Made by a program: the position numbers and the translations under genes. The notes under the pieces were generated by a model that ran no database searches, had not been told where the DNA came from, and saw only the letters and a program-made list of their open reading frames with translations. Positions 32,515-43,199 of a DNA stretch of 64,000 bases are shown here, in pieces. How positions within the stretch are numbered: position 1 is the stretch's first letter; every line of letters starts with the position of its first letter. Source of the DNA: Nitrospinae bacterium bin107 (GTDB taxonomy: Bacteria; UBA8248); assembly GCA_002238965.1 (NCBI GenBank), contig MPNJ01000004.1, positions 186,001-250,000 of the forward strand, read 5' to 3'.

Positions 32515-35064
32515 ATGACCACTGTGCTTGCGTTTCAGGTCGTGCCCAGCATTCCTTCGGAATTGAAAGGGCTCGAGGAAATCGCCGACAACATCGCCTT
32601 CGACTGGGACCATCGAGCGCGCGCGCTTTTCAGCAGGCTGGACGATGCCCTGTGGGAGGATTGCCACTACAACCCAGCGCAGATGCTGCGCTCCGTCTCT
32701 CAGGAGCGGCTCGATGCGGCGGCGCGCGATGCGCATTTCCTCCGCGATATGGAGAGCGTTCTCAAAGAACTTCACGCATATCTCCATAAACCTTCCTGGT
32801 ACCAGAACCTGCCTGCGAGTGAAAAGAGCGAGGAGCTGCGCATCGCTTATTTCAGCATGGAGTTCGGGCTCACGGAATCCGTACCCAACTATTCGGGCGG
32901 CCTTGGCGTCCTCGCCGGCGATCACATGAAATCCGCGAGCGATTTGGGACTACCCCTCATCGGCGTGGGACTCGCCTACGGCCAGGGATATTTCCGCCAG
33001 CATTTAGGCCCCGACGGCTGGCAGCAGGAACGCTACCCGGACAACGATTTCCATCACACGCCGTTCCACCTCGAGCTGGATGAGAACGGAGAACCCATCA
33101 CGGTGGAGGTCGATTACCCGGACGGCCTTCTCACCGCGCAAGTCTGGCACGTGCAGGTGGGCCGAAACCCCATCTTCCTACTGGACGCCAACATTCCCGG
33201 AAACGCGCCCTCGCTGCGCGAAATCACCCTCGCCCTCTACGGCGGGGACATGGAGACGCGGATTCGCCAGGAGATACTCCTCGGCATCGGCGGCGTGAGA
33301 CTGCTCCACAAGCTGGGCCTCCCCCCCGTCGTCTGCCACATGAACGAGGGGCATTCCGCCTTCCTGGCGCTCGAGAGAATCCGTTATTCGATGGGGAAAT
33401 TCGGCATCGACGCCGGCGCGGCCCTGGAGTTGACCTCGGCGGGAAACATTTTCACGACGCACACGCCCGTCCCGGCGGGTATCGACATATTTCCGCCCGA
33501 CATGATGGAAAAATACTTTCGCAAGTATGCGGAATCCCTCTCCATGGAATGGGACGACTTCCTGGGCCTGGGCCGGGTGAATCCCGAACAGGGGGACGAG
33601 CCTTTCAACATGGCCGTCCTGGCGCTGCGTCTCTCCTCGGCGGCGAACGGCGTGAGCAAGCTGCATGGAGAGGTTTCGAGAAAAATGTGGCAATCCATGT
33701 GGCCGGAAGTCCCCGAGCAGGATATTCCCATTGACTCCATCACGAACGGCGTCCATTTTCCCACCTGGGTATCACCCGGGATGAAGGAGTTGTTCGACAG
33801 GCATCTGGGCGGCGCCTGGGTGGACGAGACGGACAAGCCGGAGATCTGGGAGAGAGTCGCCTCCATCCCGGAGAGCGAACTCTGGGGCGTCCGGGAGAAA
33901 AGCCGCGAGCGGCTTGTCGAGTTCTGCCGCGCGCACGCCCTCAAGCGGCCACTGGGCAGCGTCACGCGCCCAAATGTCACCATTCTCCCCAATACCAAAG
34001 CGCTGACGATCGGCTTTGCGAGACGCTTCGCCACCTACAAGCGCGCCACCCTTTTGCTCAAGAGGCCCGAGCGCTTCGTCTCGCTGCTCACGAACAGGGA
34101 AAAACCCGTTCAATTCGTATTCTCCGGCAAAGCCCACCCGAGGGATATGGAGGGCAAGAGTTTCATCCGTGAACTCCTCCATTTCGCCCGAAGGGAAAAC
34201 GTGCGCGACAAGATCGTTTTCGTGGAGGATTACGACATCCACGTCGGGCGGCAACTCGTGCACGGGGTGGATCTGTGGCTCAACAATCCTCGCCGCCCGC
34301 AGGAAGCAAGCGGAACCAGCGGCATGAAGGCGGCCGCCAACGGCGCCTTGAACCTGAGCATTTTGGACGGCTGGTGGGCGGAGGGGTATGCGAGTCATTT
34401 AGGGTGGGCCATTGGAGGTCTCGAGACCTATAACGACCCCGGCTACCAGGATGAGATGGAGTGTGAAAGCCTGTTCAACACCCTCGAGCAAGTCGTGATT
34501 CCACTTTTCTATGAACGAGGCGAAGAGGGCATTCCATCCGGTTGGGTGGAGATGATCAAGAATTCACTGCAATCTCTCTGTCCCTACTTCAACACGAGCC
34601 GGATGGTTCGCGAGTACGCCGAAAAATTCTACCTGCCCCTGGGAGCGCACCATGCGCGCCTCATGGCGGATGAGAGGAACCCCGCCAAGTCGCTCTCCGA
34701 CTGGAAAGAGCACGTGCGCCGCTCCTGGCCCGGGGTGGAGATCACCCGGATATCGATGGCGCAAAACGGAATCGTTCCACTGGGGGCGAAAATGAGGGTC
34801 GAGGCGGAGGTTTCGCTCGGAAATCTCTCCCCCGAAGAAGTCCGCCTCGAAATTTACGAAGGCCCCTTGAAAGAAGAAAGCCTGTTGTCCGGCGAGGCCG
34901 TCTCCCCGATGGTCTTCTCGGAAGACCTCGGCGGCGGCGCATATCGTTTTCATGGCGAAATACAATGCCGCAAACCGGGCATGCACGGTGTATCGGTTCG
35001 CGCAGTGCCACATCACCCGCACCTCATTCATCCGCTTAGCCTGCACCTTTTGACCTGGGGCTAG
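32515..35064 (+). CDS. glgP: Alpha-glucan (glycogen/maltodextrin) phosphorylase
   Basis: 849 residues, matching the shorter bacterial/archaeal phosphorylase group that has a DUF3417 N-terminal part (first 110 residues, IPSELKGLEEIADNIAFDWD). Core motifs: AYFSMEFGLTESVPNYSGGLGVLAGDH near 119-145, HMNEGHSAFLALERI near 285, GFARRFATYKRA near 505, and the PLP site EASGTSGMKAAANG with K605. It splits alpha-1,4 glucan with phosphate to glucose-1-phosphate. The last 100 residues form a beta-rich tail. No glycogen genes adjoin. It is cytosolic. Confidence 0.95.
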   Translation: MTTVLAFQVVPSIPSELKGLEEIADNIAFDWDHRARALFSRLDDALWEDCHYNPAQMLRSVSQERLDAAARDAHFLRDMESVLKELHAYLHKPSWYQNLPASEKSEELRIAYFSMEFGLTESVPNYSGGLGVLAGDHMKSASDLGLPLIGVGLAYGQGYFRQHLGPDGWQQERYPDNDFHHTPFHLELDENGEPITVEVDYPDGLLTAQVWHVQVGRNPIFLLDANIPGNAPSLREITLALYGGDMETRIRQEILLGIGGVRLLHKLGLPPVVCHMNEGHSAFLALERIRYSMGKFGIDAGAALELTSAGNIFTTHTPVPAGIDIFPPDMMEKYFRKYAESLSMEWDDFLGLGRVNPEQGDEPFNMAVLALRLSSAANGVSKLHGEVSRKMWQSMWPEVPEQDIPIDSITNGVHFPTWVSPGMKELFDRHLGGAWVDETDKPEIWERVASIPESELWGVREKSRERLVEFCRAHALKRPLGSVTRPNVTILPNTKALTIGFARRFATYKRATLLLKRPERFVSLLTNREKPVQFVFSGKAHPRDMEGKSFIRELLHFARRENVRDKIVFVEDYDIHVGRQLVHGVDLWLNNPRRPQEASGTSGMKAAANGALNLSILDGWWAEGYASHLGWAIGGLETYNDPGYQDEMECESLFNTLEQVVIPLFYERGEEGIPSGWVEMIKNSLQSLCPYFNTSRMVREYAEKFYLPLGAHHARLMADERNPAKSLSDWKEHVRRSWPGVEITRISMAQNGIVPLGAKMRVEAEVSLGNLSPEEVRLEIYEGPLKEESLLSGEAVSPMVFSEDLGGGAYRFHGEIQCRKPGMHGVSVRAVPHHPHLIHPLSLHLLTWG

Positions 35065-35162
35065 GCCCGGCGCTTCGAAATGCGTGTTTCATGTTTTTCC
35101 CCGCTCCTGATAAACTGATCATAACGAAGGGGGTGGGCGGCAGGTTCGGAGGAAAATACTTC

Positions 35163-35477
35163 ATGAGTGAGAGAAAACCATACATCGTCGAAATCGGCCA
35201 AGGGGGAAGAATTCACCTACCCAAGGACATCATGAAATCCCTGGACGCCGGGCCGGGGAACCAAATCCGCTTCGAGATCGGAGAGGATTCCGTGCGGATT
35301 CTGCGACATCAGGTAAAAGACCCGTTCGCAGAAGCGGCCAGGAAGAAAACGCCCGACATTCAGGAATTGATGAGTCAACAAGAGGCCAGAAAGAAAGAAG
35401 CGGCCGACCTGTTTGCAAAGGGAATGCAGGAAAAACACGAAATCAGGCCCGAAGATCGGGAAGATTTCTGGCGGTAA
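35163..35477 (+). CDS. AbrB/SpoVT-type DNA-binding domain protein
   Basis: 104 residues from the ATG at 35163 (GGAGG 10 bases upstream); the frame continues to 35091 without support. The swapped-hairpin AbrB domain is at residues 4-50 (YIVEIGQGGRIHLPKDIMKSLDAGPGN...). A charged helical tail rich in K, E and Q follows. Such proteins are often antitoxins or global regulators, but no toxin gene neighbours it: the next gene is a convergent isomerase. So an orphan regulator is the better reading. Confidence 0.8.
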   Translation: MSERKPYIVEIGQGGRIHLPKDIMKSLDAGPGNQIRFEIGEDSVRILRHQVKDPFAEAARKKTPDIQELMSQQEARKKEAADLFAKGMQEKHEIRPEDREDFWR

Positions 35478-35516
35478 TGCCGGAAATAGAGGGAAGAGAA
35501 ACTGATTCGATATCCT

Positions 35517-37415
35517 CTACAAGTTGAATCCTTCCTCAAAGCGGATGTTGGACGCCTGCCTGAGTCTTTCCAGATACTGATTGAAGACCATCACACCCTT
35601 CAGACGCAGCATACCCTGGCGGAAATCCGCTTTTTCTGACTCGAACTGCTTCATGTCGGCCTGCGGCTTCTCCAACACTTCAAACAAAATCACGTCCCTG
35701 CCGGATTGAGCCGTTCCGAACCCGCCCTTTTTGAGGGTGAACGCGAGGCTCGCTATCTCTTGAGAAGGTCCAAGTTCATTAGGAACGCCCGCTCGCTTGA
35801 AGGCCTTGGGAGTGAGCACTTTGAGATTCAGATCCTCGGCGATGGAAGAGAGGCTACTCTTTTTATCCTTCAACTCCTGGAGCCATAGTGCCGCTTTTCG
35901 TTTCGCAATCTCAGCCCCCTTGATGCGCAGGAATGAACTCTCCACCTGTTTGCGCACATCCTGGAATTCAGGGACGAAAGGCTCCCTTTTCGCCTCAAGA
36001 CGCACGAAGCCGACGCCACCGCCTCCCTCGCGCTCTCTGGATATCTTCTCCTCGCCGCTCAGACCGAAAGCAAGCTCGCTCACTACATTAGACGCAGGCA
36101 CCGTCTGTGAAACACGGCCTCTTTCAAAAAAGCCGGTTTCTCCCTTTTTCAGCCCGGCGAGAGCAGGCTCCGCCTTATTGTCTTCCACGGCATAGCGGAC
36201 CTTTCTTAATTCATTCTTCGCCTGCTCTCGGGAGCGCAAGGCCCGCAAATCTTGTTCCACCTGCTTTCGCACTTCCTCGAAGGGTTTCTCGCCGGGCAAG
36301 ACCTTGTCCCGCACCCACAGCAGGTGCAATCCGAATGAAGTCTTCACCGGTTTGCTCACCTCTCCTTTTTTCAGGGCGTAGGCCACCTTCTCAAGTTCAG
36401 GCAGCATCTGTCCCCTGCCGAAAACGCCAAGATCTCCCCCGCGCTTCGCTGCCGGACCCTGGGAGTGCGCCTTGGCCAGTTCGGTGAATTTCTCGCCCTT
36501 CATGATGCGCTCACGCAACTCTTCAAGCTGTTTCCGGCTCGCCTCGATCAGTTCTTTTTTCGGATTGGGAGGCATTTTCAGCAGTATCTGATTTACCGCC
36601 ACGCTCTCCTTGCGCCCGTATTTCGTACGGGTTTGCGTATAGTGCGACCTCAAGTCCGTATCGCTTAGTACGATCCCTTTCACCACCGCGGAAAACGGCA
36701 GATACCACCACGACACCTTCCTTTGCGGACCCGTTTTAAACTGATCCTTGTTTTTTTCGTAATGGGCCTTCAGGTCGGCTTCCAGCTTCAGCACATCCGC
36801 TGTGAATGATTCGGGTTTCAGACGAACGGCGGCCAACTTGATTTCCGCGTTTCTCCACTCAAAGGCGTCCCGCACCTCCTGGTCACTGACCAATACGCCC
36901 AGGTTCACATAGTCCCGAAGCTGGTTGAGCAAAACGACCCGCCTTTGGTCAGCCTCGAACTGTCGGGGGGTGATGCCATTCGACTCCAGGATGCTGCGAT
37001 ATCGCTGGGCGTCGAATTTTCCGTCTCTCTGAAATGGGGCGAGCGATTGTATCTGGAGGGCGACTTGCGCGTTGGAGACCTCAATCCCGAGCCGCCGGGC
37101 TTCACGCAGCTGAAGTTTCTCCAGTATGAGAGAATCAAGCGTCTGGCGCCTCAGACCAAGCTGGCGCGCGAGTTCCTCATTATAGGCGGCGCCCAGTTGT
37201 CGCCTGAGCGTTTCGGCCCGCTGATAATAGCGCTGCTCGAATTCGCGCACCGATATGGGCGTATCGCCCACCCACGCCGCGACCCGGCCGCCTCCGGTAT
37301 CAGCCTGCCTGTCCGTGAGTGCGAACCCGCCGAAAGAGACGAACGTGAGCGCTACGAAGCCCAGCAAAGCCTTTAGGACCCAGCTTTTGCCCTTTTCTCT
37401 CAAAAAACGAAGCAT
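35517..37415 (-). CDS. PpiD/SurA-type peptidyl-prolyl cis-trans isomerase
   Basis: About 632 residues. ATG at 37415 (a TTG one codon upstream has better spacing from AAGGAG). A single N-terminal membrane helix (about residues 14-34) anchors a periplasmic body. A SurA_N-like helical domain (about 45-200) includes FQRDGKFDAQRY. A parvulin domain spans about 275-375 (VNQILLKMP, GGDLGVFGRGQM, FGLHLLWV). A C-terminal part echoes a second, degenerate parvulin region. This is the PpiD architecture: a chaperone for proteins leaving the Sec translocon. It is divergent from mreB. Confidence 0.9.
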   Translation of the reverse strand: MLRFLREKGKSWVLKALLGFVALTFVSFGGFALTDRQADTGGGRVAAWVGDTPISVREFEQRYYQRAETLRRQLGAAYNEELARQLGLRRQTLDSLILEKLQLREARRLGIEVSNAQVALQIQSLAPFQRDGKFDAQRYRSILESNGITPRQFEADQRRVVLLNQLRDYVNLGVLVSDQEVRDAFEWRNAEIKLAAVRLKPESFTADVLKLEADLKAHYEKNKDQFKTGPQRKVSWWYLPFSAVVKGIVLSDTDLRSHYTQTRTKYGRKESVAVNQILLKMPPNPKKELIEASRKQLEELRERIMKGEKFTELAKAHSQGPAAKRGGDLGVFGRGQMLPELEKVAYALKKGEVSKPVKTSFGLHLLWVRDKVLPGEKPFEEVRKQVEQDLRALRSREQAKNELRKVRYAVEDNKAEPALAGLKKGETGFFERGRVSQTVPASNVVSELAFGLSGEEKISREREGGGGVGFVRLEAKREPFVPEFQDVRKQVESSFLRIKGAEIAKRKAALWLQELKDKKSSLSSIAEDLNLKVLTPKAFKRAGVPNELGPSQEIASLAFTLKKGGFGTAQSGRDVILFEVLEKPQADMKQFESEKADFRQGMLRLKGVMVFNQYLERLRQASNIRFEEGFNL

Positions 37416-37493
37416 CAATGTTTTGTACTCCTTCCAAATCGACCGTCCATGCGATCGCACAAGATTTCAGTGGCCAGCAAAAGAGAAAAATAG

Positions 37494-38720
<1,227 letters not shown>

Positions 38721-38799
38721 CCGATATAGTTCATCAAAGCTTCGGTCACTGCCCGCGATGGCGTTATCTTCAGTCTCTGAAAATTCGCCTTAGAATATT

Positions 38800-39633
38800 A
38801 TGCTTCAGTTTCTAGTCGAACGCAGAAGTTTAGCCCTGCTCATAGGGTTGTTTCTCGTCTCTTTCACTCTCATGACGCTGAGCGTGCGCTTTCGTGGTCA
38901 ATCCACTCTGTTGGAGAGATCGATACTCTCCATACTGGGTTCGACCATTCGGGTCGCCGACATTCCCAGAAAATGGTCGGTCGAACTCTGGCAGAAATAC
39001 CAACTCCTCAAAAATGCGCATGAAGAGAACACCGAGTTGAAGCGAAAGCTGCAAACGCTGAACACACATCATGCGAAGATACAGGAATTGAAATCAGAAG
39101 TCGCACGCCTCAATAAACTGCTCGGTGCATCACAGAATCTGGAGGCGCCCGTTCGCTTGGCCCGAATATTGGCTCGCAACAAAAACATCTATGGAGAATC
39201 CCTGCTGTTGGACCTCGGCTCCCGAGATGGCGTGAACAGGAACATGCCGGTAATGCACCAGGCGGGCCTTGTGGGAAGAATCTCCCGTGTGGGAAACAAC
39301 GTGAGCCAGGTTCTGACCTTGCTCGACTCGAGGAGCGCCGTAAACGTCATCGCCCAACGCTCACGCTCACAAGGGGTTTTCACCATCTCCCCGGAAGGAG
39401 AGAGCGAGGTGCGCTACATGCCGCACCACGTGAATATGAAACGCGGGGACCTCCTTATTTCCTCCGGGCTGGGGGGGATTTTTCCTAAAGGACTTCCCGT
39501 AGCCCATATAACGAAAGTCACGGACGTCAGGGGGTTGTTCCCAAAAATAAAAGCCAGGGCGATTGTCGATTTTTCCAATTTGGAAGAGGTGATGATCCTG
39601 ATGATAGCACCTAAAGAAAACCCTTGGAAATGA
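38800..39633 (+). CDS. mreC: Rod shape-determining protein MreC
   Basis: 277 residues. One N-terminal membrane helix (about 10-30), a coiled coil (about 65-110, ENTELKRKLQTLNTHHAKIQELKSEVARLNKLL split over heptads) and the beta-barrel MreC core with SRDGVNRNMPVM and GVFTISPEG. It is periplasmic with an anchor and links MreB/RodZ to PBP2. The mreD start overlaps its stop. Confidence 0.96.
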   Translation: MLQFLVERRSLALLIGLFLVSFTLMTLSVRFRGQSTLLERSILSILGSTIRVADIPRKWSVELWQKYQLLKNAHEENTELKRKLQTLNTHHAKIQELKSEVARLNKLLGASQNLEAPVRLARILARNKNIYGESLLLDLGSRDGVNRNMPVMHQAGLVGRISRVGNNVSQVLTLLDSRSAVNVIAQRSRSQGVFTISPEGESEVRYMPHHVNMKRGDLLISSGLGGIFPKGLPVAHITKVTDVRGLFPKIKARAIVDFSNLEEVMILMIAPKENPWK

Positions 39634-40151
39634 TTGTATTATTTTACATTATACTCGCCGTCCTGGCGATTGTCCTGCACACGTCGGTGGCGGGTTATTT
39701 CTTGATCTGGACTGGCGCCAAGCCGGACGCCATGCTTCTTGCGACGGTTTTCCTGGGTCTGCATCGTGACAGGGAAACGGGACTTATTGGAGGATTCTTT
39801 CTCGGGATTTTCGAGGATATCCTCTCAGGAGGCCTACTGGGTTTCAACGCGCTCCTCAAAGGGCTGATCGGTCATTACACGGGCGGACTGAAACCCAATA
39901 TGACGGCTCGTTTCGTCGTGTTTCTGTGCACGGTGGTGTTTTCCGCTTCGATATTCTACGCCTTATTTGCTTTCATTCTCGCGCAATTATTTATACCCAC
40001 TCAGTTTATGGCTTTCACTTATTGGATGGATTCAATCAAGACGGTGGGCCTGAACGTCGTTTTGGCGCCGTTCATCTTCAGCCTTCTGGGAATAATAGAG
40101 GGAAAGATGCTACCATCCGACGCGGGCACGCCCTATCCGGAGCGATCCTGA
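39630..40151 (+). CDS. mreD: Rod shape-determining protein MreD
   Basis: 173 residues from the ATG at 39630, which overlaps the mreC TGA (ATGA); a TTG two codons earlier is possible. Five or six hydrophobic segments and the MreD-like GLIGGFFLGIFEDILSGGLLGFNAL pattern near residues 50-75 are visible. It is an inner-membrane component of the elongasome. The mrdA ATG follows one base after its stop. Confidence 0.93.
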   Translation: MIVLFYIILAVLAIVLHTSVAGYFLIWTGAKPDAMLLATVFLGLHRDRETGLIGGFFLGIFEDILSGGLLGFNALLKGLIGHYTGGLKPNMTARFVVFLCTVVFSASIFYALFAFILAQLFIPTQFMAFTYWMDSIKTVGLNVVLAPFIFSLLGIIEGKMLPSDAGTPYPERS

Positions 40152-40152
40152 G

Positions 40153-42054
40153 ATGAAAGAATGGCAATTCAATTCAAATCCCGCGACCAGTGACGCGCTC
40201 AAACGCCGTGTCGTCATCTTCGGGATATGTTTTGGGATCATCCTCCTCGGCTTGTTCATCAGGCTCTGGAACCTTCAGGTCATCCAGGGCGAAAAATTCC
40301 GAACCCTATCCGAAGACAACCGGATTGCCTATCGACTCGTGCAAAGCCCCAGGGGCATGGTGCTCGACTCACAGGGAGAACTGCTTGCGGACAACCGCGC
40401 ATCGTTCAACATTTATCTAATTCGGGAAAATGTAAAAAACCCAAAGCAAACCATCCGGCTGCTGGCCGAAATCACGAAACAACCTTTTGAGGTACTCTAC
40501 CAAAGAACCCGGAATGCGAACCCCTTCCGGCCATTTCTGATCAAGGCGGACATCAGCCGCAAAACCATGGCCTTTCTGGAAGAGCATAAGCCCGACTATC
40601 CCGGCGTATTCGTTCAGGCGACGCCCCTCAGGCGATACCCGTCCAAAGAGCAGGCGAGTCACCTTCTCGGTTACTTGGGCGAGGTCACCAACCGTCAGCT
40701 GCAACGCCTGAAGCAACGAAACTACCGGCAGGGAGACCTGCTCGGCCAGTACGGGGTCGAGCGGACTCAGGAAATATTCCTGCGCGGTCAGAGTGGCTTC
40801 AAGCAAGTGGAGGTGGACGCCTACGGAAGAGAGTTGCGCATCGTCCGCCCGTTTGTGGAAAAAGCGGGAAACAACGTCTATCTGACGATTGACATGGAAC
40901 TCCAGAAAAAGGCGGAAGAGTTGTTCGAAGCGCATGAGGGCAGCATCGTCATTCTCGACCCCTCGGACGGCGCAATTTTGGCCATGGTGAGCAAACCGTC
41001 ATTCAACCCGAACATCTTCGCCGGTGGCATAGACTCCAAAGACTGGAAAGGCCTCATGAAAGACCCCTTGAAACCGCTCGAGAACCGGGCCATCCGGGGG
41101 CAATACCCTCCCGGCTCGATTTTCAAAATCGTGATGGGTTTCGCAATTCTGAACGAGAAAATCGCGCGTTCCGATGAAAAAATACGCTGCCACGGCACGT
41201 TTCCATTCGGAAAGAAAATATTTCGTGACTGGAAGAAGGGTGGACACGGACCCATAGACTTCATCCAATCCCTGGCCCAAAGCTGTGACGTCTACTACTA
41301 CACGAACGGCCACAAGCTGGGCATCGAGAGAATCGCGCGTTACGCGCGCATGTTCGGCCTGGGTTCGCCTACCGGTTTCGGAGCGGCCGAAAAAGGAGGG
41401 CTCGTGCCATCGGATGCCTGGAAGCGTCGCCGATTCAAGGAAAGATGGTACGAAGGCGAGACGATCAGCGTTTCCATCGGCCAGGGCTTCAATCTCATCA
41501 CCCCCATGCAAGCCGCCAACCTCATCGCCACCGTGGCGAACGGCGGTAATCTTTGGAAACCTTATATTGTGAAAAAAGTGCTGAGCCCCGGTGGCAAGCC
41601 GCTCTTCGAATCCAGGCCCCGACTCATCCGCAAAATCCCGATTTCACAACAAATCTTCCGGAAAGTTCGAGAAGCGCTCAGAGAAGTCGTCCATGGCAAA
41701 AAGGGCACGGCGAAAAAAGCCCAGGTGCCCGACATTTTCGTGGCCGGCAAGACGGGCACCGCCCAGACCGTCGACCTCAAATACACGGGCCGCAAAAGAA
41801 AACCCGAAGAATTGCCGCGGAAATTTCGGGACCACTCCTGGTTCGTCGCATTCGCCCCTTACGAAAAACCCACGATCGCTATCGCCATTTTAGGGGAAAA
41901 TGCCGGTAGACCGGGGTCTTTTTTCGCCCCATATGCAAAAGAACTCATTTCCTTTTATCTCACGAAAAACGAACAACAGATTCTGGCTTCGAACGAAGCG
42001 ACTGAAGAAAAACCGCCCGCCCCGCTCAAACAGGCTCCGGGAGCGCGTAGATGA
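40153..42054 (+). CDS. mrdA: Penicillin-binding protein 2 (elongation transpeptidase)
   Basis: 633 residues, usual for PBP2. One membrane anchor (about 20-42) precedes a dimerisation/pedestal domain (SPRGMVLDSQGELLADN near 65-82). The transpeptidase domain has the active-site serine in the S322-I-F-K325 tetrad, SCD near residue 380 as second motif, and K533-T-G as third. It crosslinks lateral-wall peptidoglycan on the periplasmic side and works with RodA encoded next. Its stop overlaps the rodA ATG by four bases. Confidence 0.97.
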   Translation: MKEWQFNSNPATSDALKRRVVIFGICFGIILLGLFIRLWNLQVIQGEKFRTLSEDNRIAYRLVQSPRGMVLDSQGELLADNRASFNIYLIRENVKNPKQTIRLLAEITKQPFEVLYQRTRNANPFRPFLIKADISRKTMAFLEEHKPDYPGVFVQATPLRRYPSKEQASHLLGYLGEVTNRQLQRLKQRNYRQGDLLGQYGVERTQEIFLRGQSGFKQVEVDAYGRELRIVRPFVEKAGNNVYLTIDMELQKKAEELFEAHEGSIVILDPSDGAILAMVSKPSFNPNIFAGGIDSKDWKGLMKDPLKPLENRAIRGQYPPGSIFKIVMGFAILNEKIARSDEKIRCHGTFPFGKKIFRDWKKGGHGPIDFIQSLAQSCDVYYYTNGHKLGIERIARYARMFGLGSPTGFGAAEKGGLVPSDAWKRRRFKERWYEGETISVSIGQGFNLITPMQAANLIATVANGGNLWKPYIVKKVLSPGGKPLFESRPRLIRKIPISQQIFRKVREALREVVHGKKGTAKKAQVPDIFVAGKTGTAQTVDLKYTGRKRKPEELPRKFRDHSWFVAFAPYEKPTIAIAILGENAGRPGSFFAPYAKELISFYLTKNEQQILASNEATEEKPPAPLKQAPGARR

Positions 42055-43193
42055 CAGGTATCGCTCCTTCTAAATCATCCCCTTTTCGGCGAGCCGTCTC
42101 GCAGATGGACTGGCTGCTCGCTCTAGCCACGCTTTTACTAAGCTTGACAGGTATTTATATGATTTACAGCGCTACTCATTCCAACCCCGTTTTCCTGAAA
42201 AACTCCCTGCACCTGAAACAAGCGTTGTGGTCTTCCATCGGCTTATGCCTATTGCTTTGTATCCTCTTTTTCGACTACCACATTTTTACGCGATGGGCCT
42301 ATTTTTTCTACGCCCTCGTCATCGTTTTGCTCATCGCCGTCCTCTTCTCGGGACAGGTAGTTTACGGTGCGAAGCGCTGGCTCGTTTTCGGCCCCTTGCG
42401 ATTGCAACCCTCCGAGCTTGCGCGTCTGGCGGTCATCCTCGTGCTGGCCAGATACTTCGGCTCTCGCGGTGAAGAAAACCCCATCGGATTCAAGGAGCTT
42501 TTCCCGGCGTTTGTTCTGGCGATAGCGCCCGTGTTGCTGATTGTACGACAACCCGATTTGGGCACTGGACTCACCGTCTTCCTGATAGCAGGAGCGATGG
42601 TCCTCGTCGTCGGCGTCAGGAAAAGAGTCATCCTCACCATCGGATGCATGGCGATCGCGAGCGCACCGCTGGGCTGGTTATTCCTCAAGCCATATCAGAG
42701 ACAGCGCATCCTGACCCTGATCAACCCGGACGCAGACCCCCTCGGCGCAGGCTATCAGAGTATGCAAAGCATCATCGCCGTCGGCAGCGGGGAATTCTGG
42801 GGAAAGGGACTTCTCCAGGGAACGCAGAGCAGGCTTCATTTCCTGCCGGAGAAGCACACCGATTTTATTTTCTCTGTACTGAGTGAAGAACTCGGTTTTA
42901 TCGGCAGTGTTTCTGTATTGGCTTTGTTCTTCATATTTATCCTCCGGTGTCTGAGCGCAGCTCTAAACGCCGCCGATAAGGAAGGCGCCCTGCTTGCCGT
43001 AGGCATCACTACGGCGTTTTTCCTCTACATCATCTTCAACATCGGGATGACGCTCGGCTTGATGCCGATCGTCGGAATCCCGCTTCCACTGGTAAGCTAC
43101 GGGGGGAGCGCTTCCATCTCGTCATTCATCGCCATCGCCCTGGTCCTGAACGTCGGCATGAGAAGAAAGAGTCTCACTCACGCGTTCAGTTAG
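42051..43193 (+). CDS. rodA: Rod shape-determining protein RodA, SEDS peptidoglycan glycosyltransferase
   Basis: 380 residues with about ten membrane segments. SEDS-family motifs: KRWLVFGPLRLQPSELARL near 107-125, RQPDLGTGLTVF near 165, the catalytic-aspartate loop region EKHTDFIFSVLSEELGF near 268-284, and PLVSYGGSASIS near 346. It polymerises glycan strands for the lateral wall together with MrdA. Last gene of the elongasome operon; a convergent sulfatase gene begins seven bases after its stop. Confidence 0.97.
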   Translation: MTGIAPSKSSPFRRAVSQMDWLLALATLLLSLTGIYMIYSATHSNPVFLKNSLHLKQALWSSIGLCLLLCILFFDYHIFTRWAYFFYALVIVLLIAVLFSGQVVYGAKRWLVFGPLRLQPSELARLAVILVLARYFGSRGEENPIGFKELFPAFVLAIAPVLLIVRQPDLGTGLTVFLIAGAMVLVVGVRKRVILTIGCMAIASAPLGWLFLKPYQRQRILTLINPDADPLGAGYQSMQSIIAVGSGEFWGKGLLQGTQSRLHFLPEKHTDFIFSVLSEELGFIGSVSVLALFFIFILRCLSAALNAADKEGALLAVGITTAFFLYIIFNIGMTLGLMPIVGIPLPLVSYGGSASISSFIAIALVLNVGMRRKSLTHAFS

Positions 43194-43199
43194 CCTCCC

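Noticed and set aside
35163-35477. Toxin-antitoxin pair.
   Set aside because: No toxin-sized gene is adjacent on either side; only the AbrB-type protein is present.
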